Source: a virus
IMG/VR virus record: IMGVR_UViG_3300010354_000684
Location: 1-23,273 of that record
DNA: 23,273 nt
Reading direction: 5' to 3' (one strand)
The notes beneath the pieces were generated by a model that did no database searches, was not told the origin of the DNA, and was given only the letters and a program-made list of their open reading frames with translations. Position 1 is the stretch's first letter, and the number at the start of each line of letters is the position of its first letter. Below are positions 23,214 through 23,273 of this stretch, piece by piece. The translations under genes and the position numbers were made by a program.

Positions 23214-23221
23214 TATTTATA
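23214..23221 (-). promoter_or_regulatory. Candidate late promoter motif TATAAATA
   Basis: The 95 nt upstream of the scaffold gene hold an exact TATAAATA on the coding strand, the -10 consensus of T4-type late promoters. It lies about 35 nt before the start codon, leaving room for a short leader with the ribosome binding site. Two related motifs lie in the other larger gaps. The region is very AT-rich, so chance is possible, and no convincing -35 box was found. Confidence 0.35.
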
Positions 23222-23273
23222 CAATCGGTGTTTTTTAGTGTAGAAAATGGCGATATTGACGTGTTTAACAAAA

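Noticed and set aside
23179-23271. N-terminal extension of the scaffold protein by 31 residues
   Set aside because: No ribosome site was seen for it, and a good one (GAGG) lies before the ATG at 23178.
1-23273. tRNA genes, insertion sequences, attachment sites or defence genes
   Set aside because: None was recognised by eye; almost all sequence is accounted for by structural genes.

Overview
This window is part of the late (virion structure) region of a tailed phage or prophage. Every gene I can support is on the minus strand, so the window is best read from right (23273) to left (1). The gene set is scaffold, HK97-type capsid, connector, tail terminator, tail tube, frameshifted G/GT tail chaperones, tape measure, lambda-type tip proteins and J, then fibres. 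No sheath is present, so this is a siphovirus-type virion with a long flexible tail. The DNA is AT-rich and genes overlap or nearly touch. Fibre domains (DUF285 repeats, LamG, Gln-rich collagen) resemble those of marine phage assemblies, but the host cannot be fixed from this window. Terminase, portal, lysis and replication genes are not in view.

Layout in transcription order. Head module (23178-20718): scaffold, major capsid protein, head-tail connector, probable tail terminator. Tail tube (20705-20208) is followed by a textbook intrinsic terminator (20166-20191). Tail-assembly module (20131-14555): small coiled-coil protein, G and GT chaperones joined by a -1 frameshift at a lambda-identical GGGAAAG site, an HK97-gp10-like tail completion protein, a 909-aa tape measure, a distal tail protein, a hub-like protein, and a GNAT acetyltransferase. 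Tip and fibre module (14553-1): 1505-aa J-like protein, a DUF285/PKD fibre, two tandem paralogous fibre proteins, a 1620-aa collagen/LamG fibre, a 465-aa double-LamG protein, a 79-aa EETRL-repeat protein, a fibre-tail adaptor-like protein, and a GTG-started gene cut by the left edge.

The genes build a capsid, close it with connector and terminator, polymerise the tube around the tape measure with G/GT chaperones, and cap it with a J-type tip carrying several adhesin-like proteins. More than 40% of the window encodes fibre proteins rich in glycan-binding folds. The most notable signals are the programmed frameshift, LamG domains inserted inside another domain through matching poly-glycine joints, evidence of exchange between neighbouring fibre genes, and a shared TAAATA motif in all three larger intergenic gaps that may mark T4-style late promoters. 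I did not find a clearly new defence or enzymatic system; the novelty lies in the modular fibre architecture.
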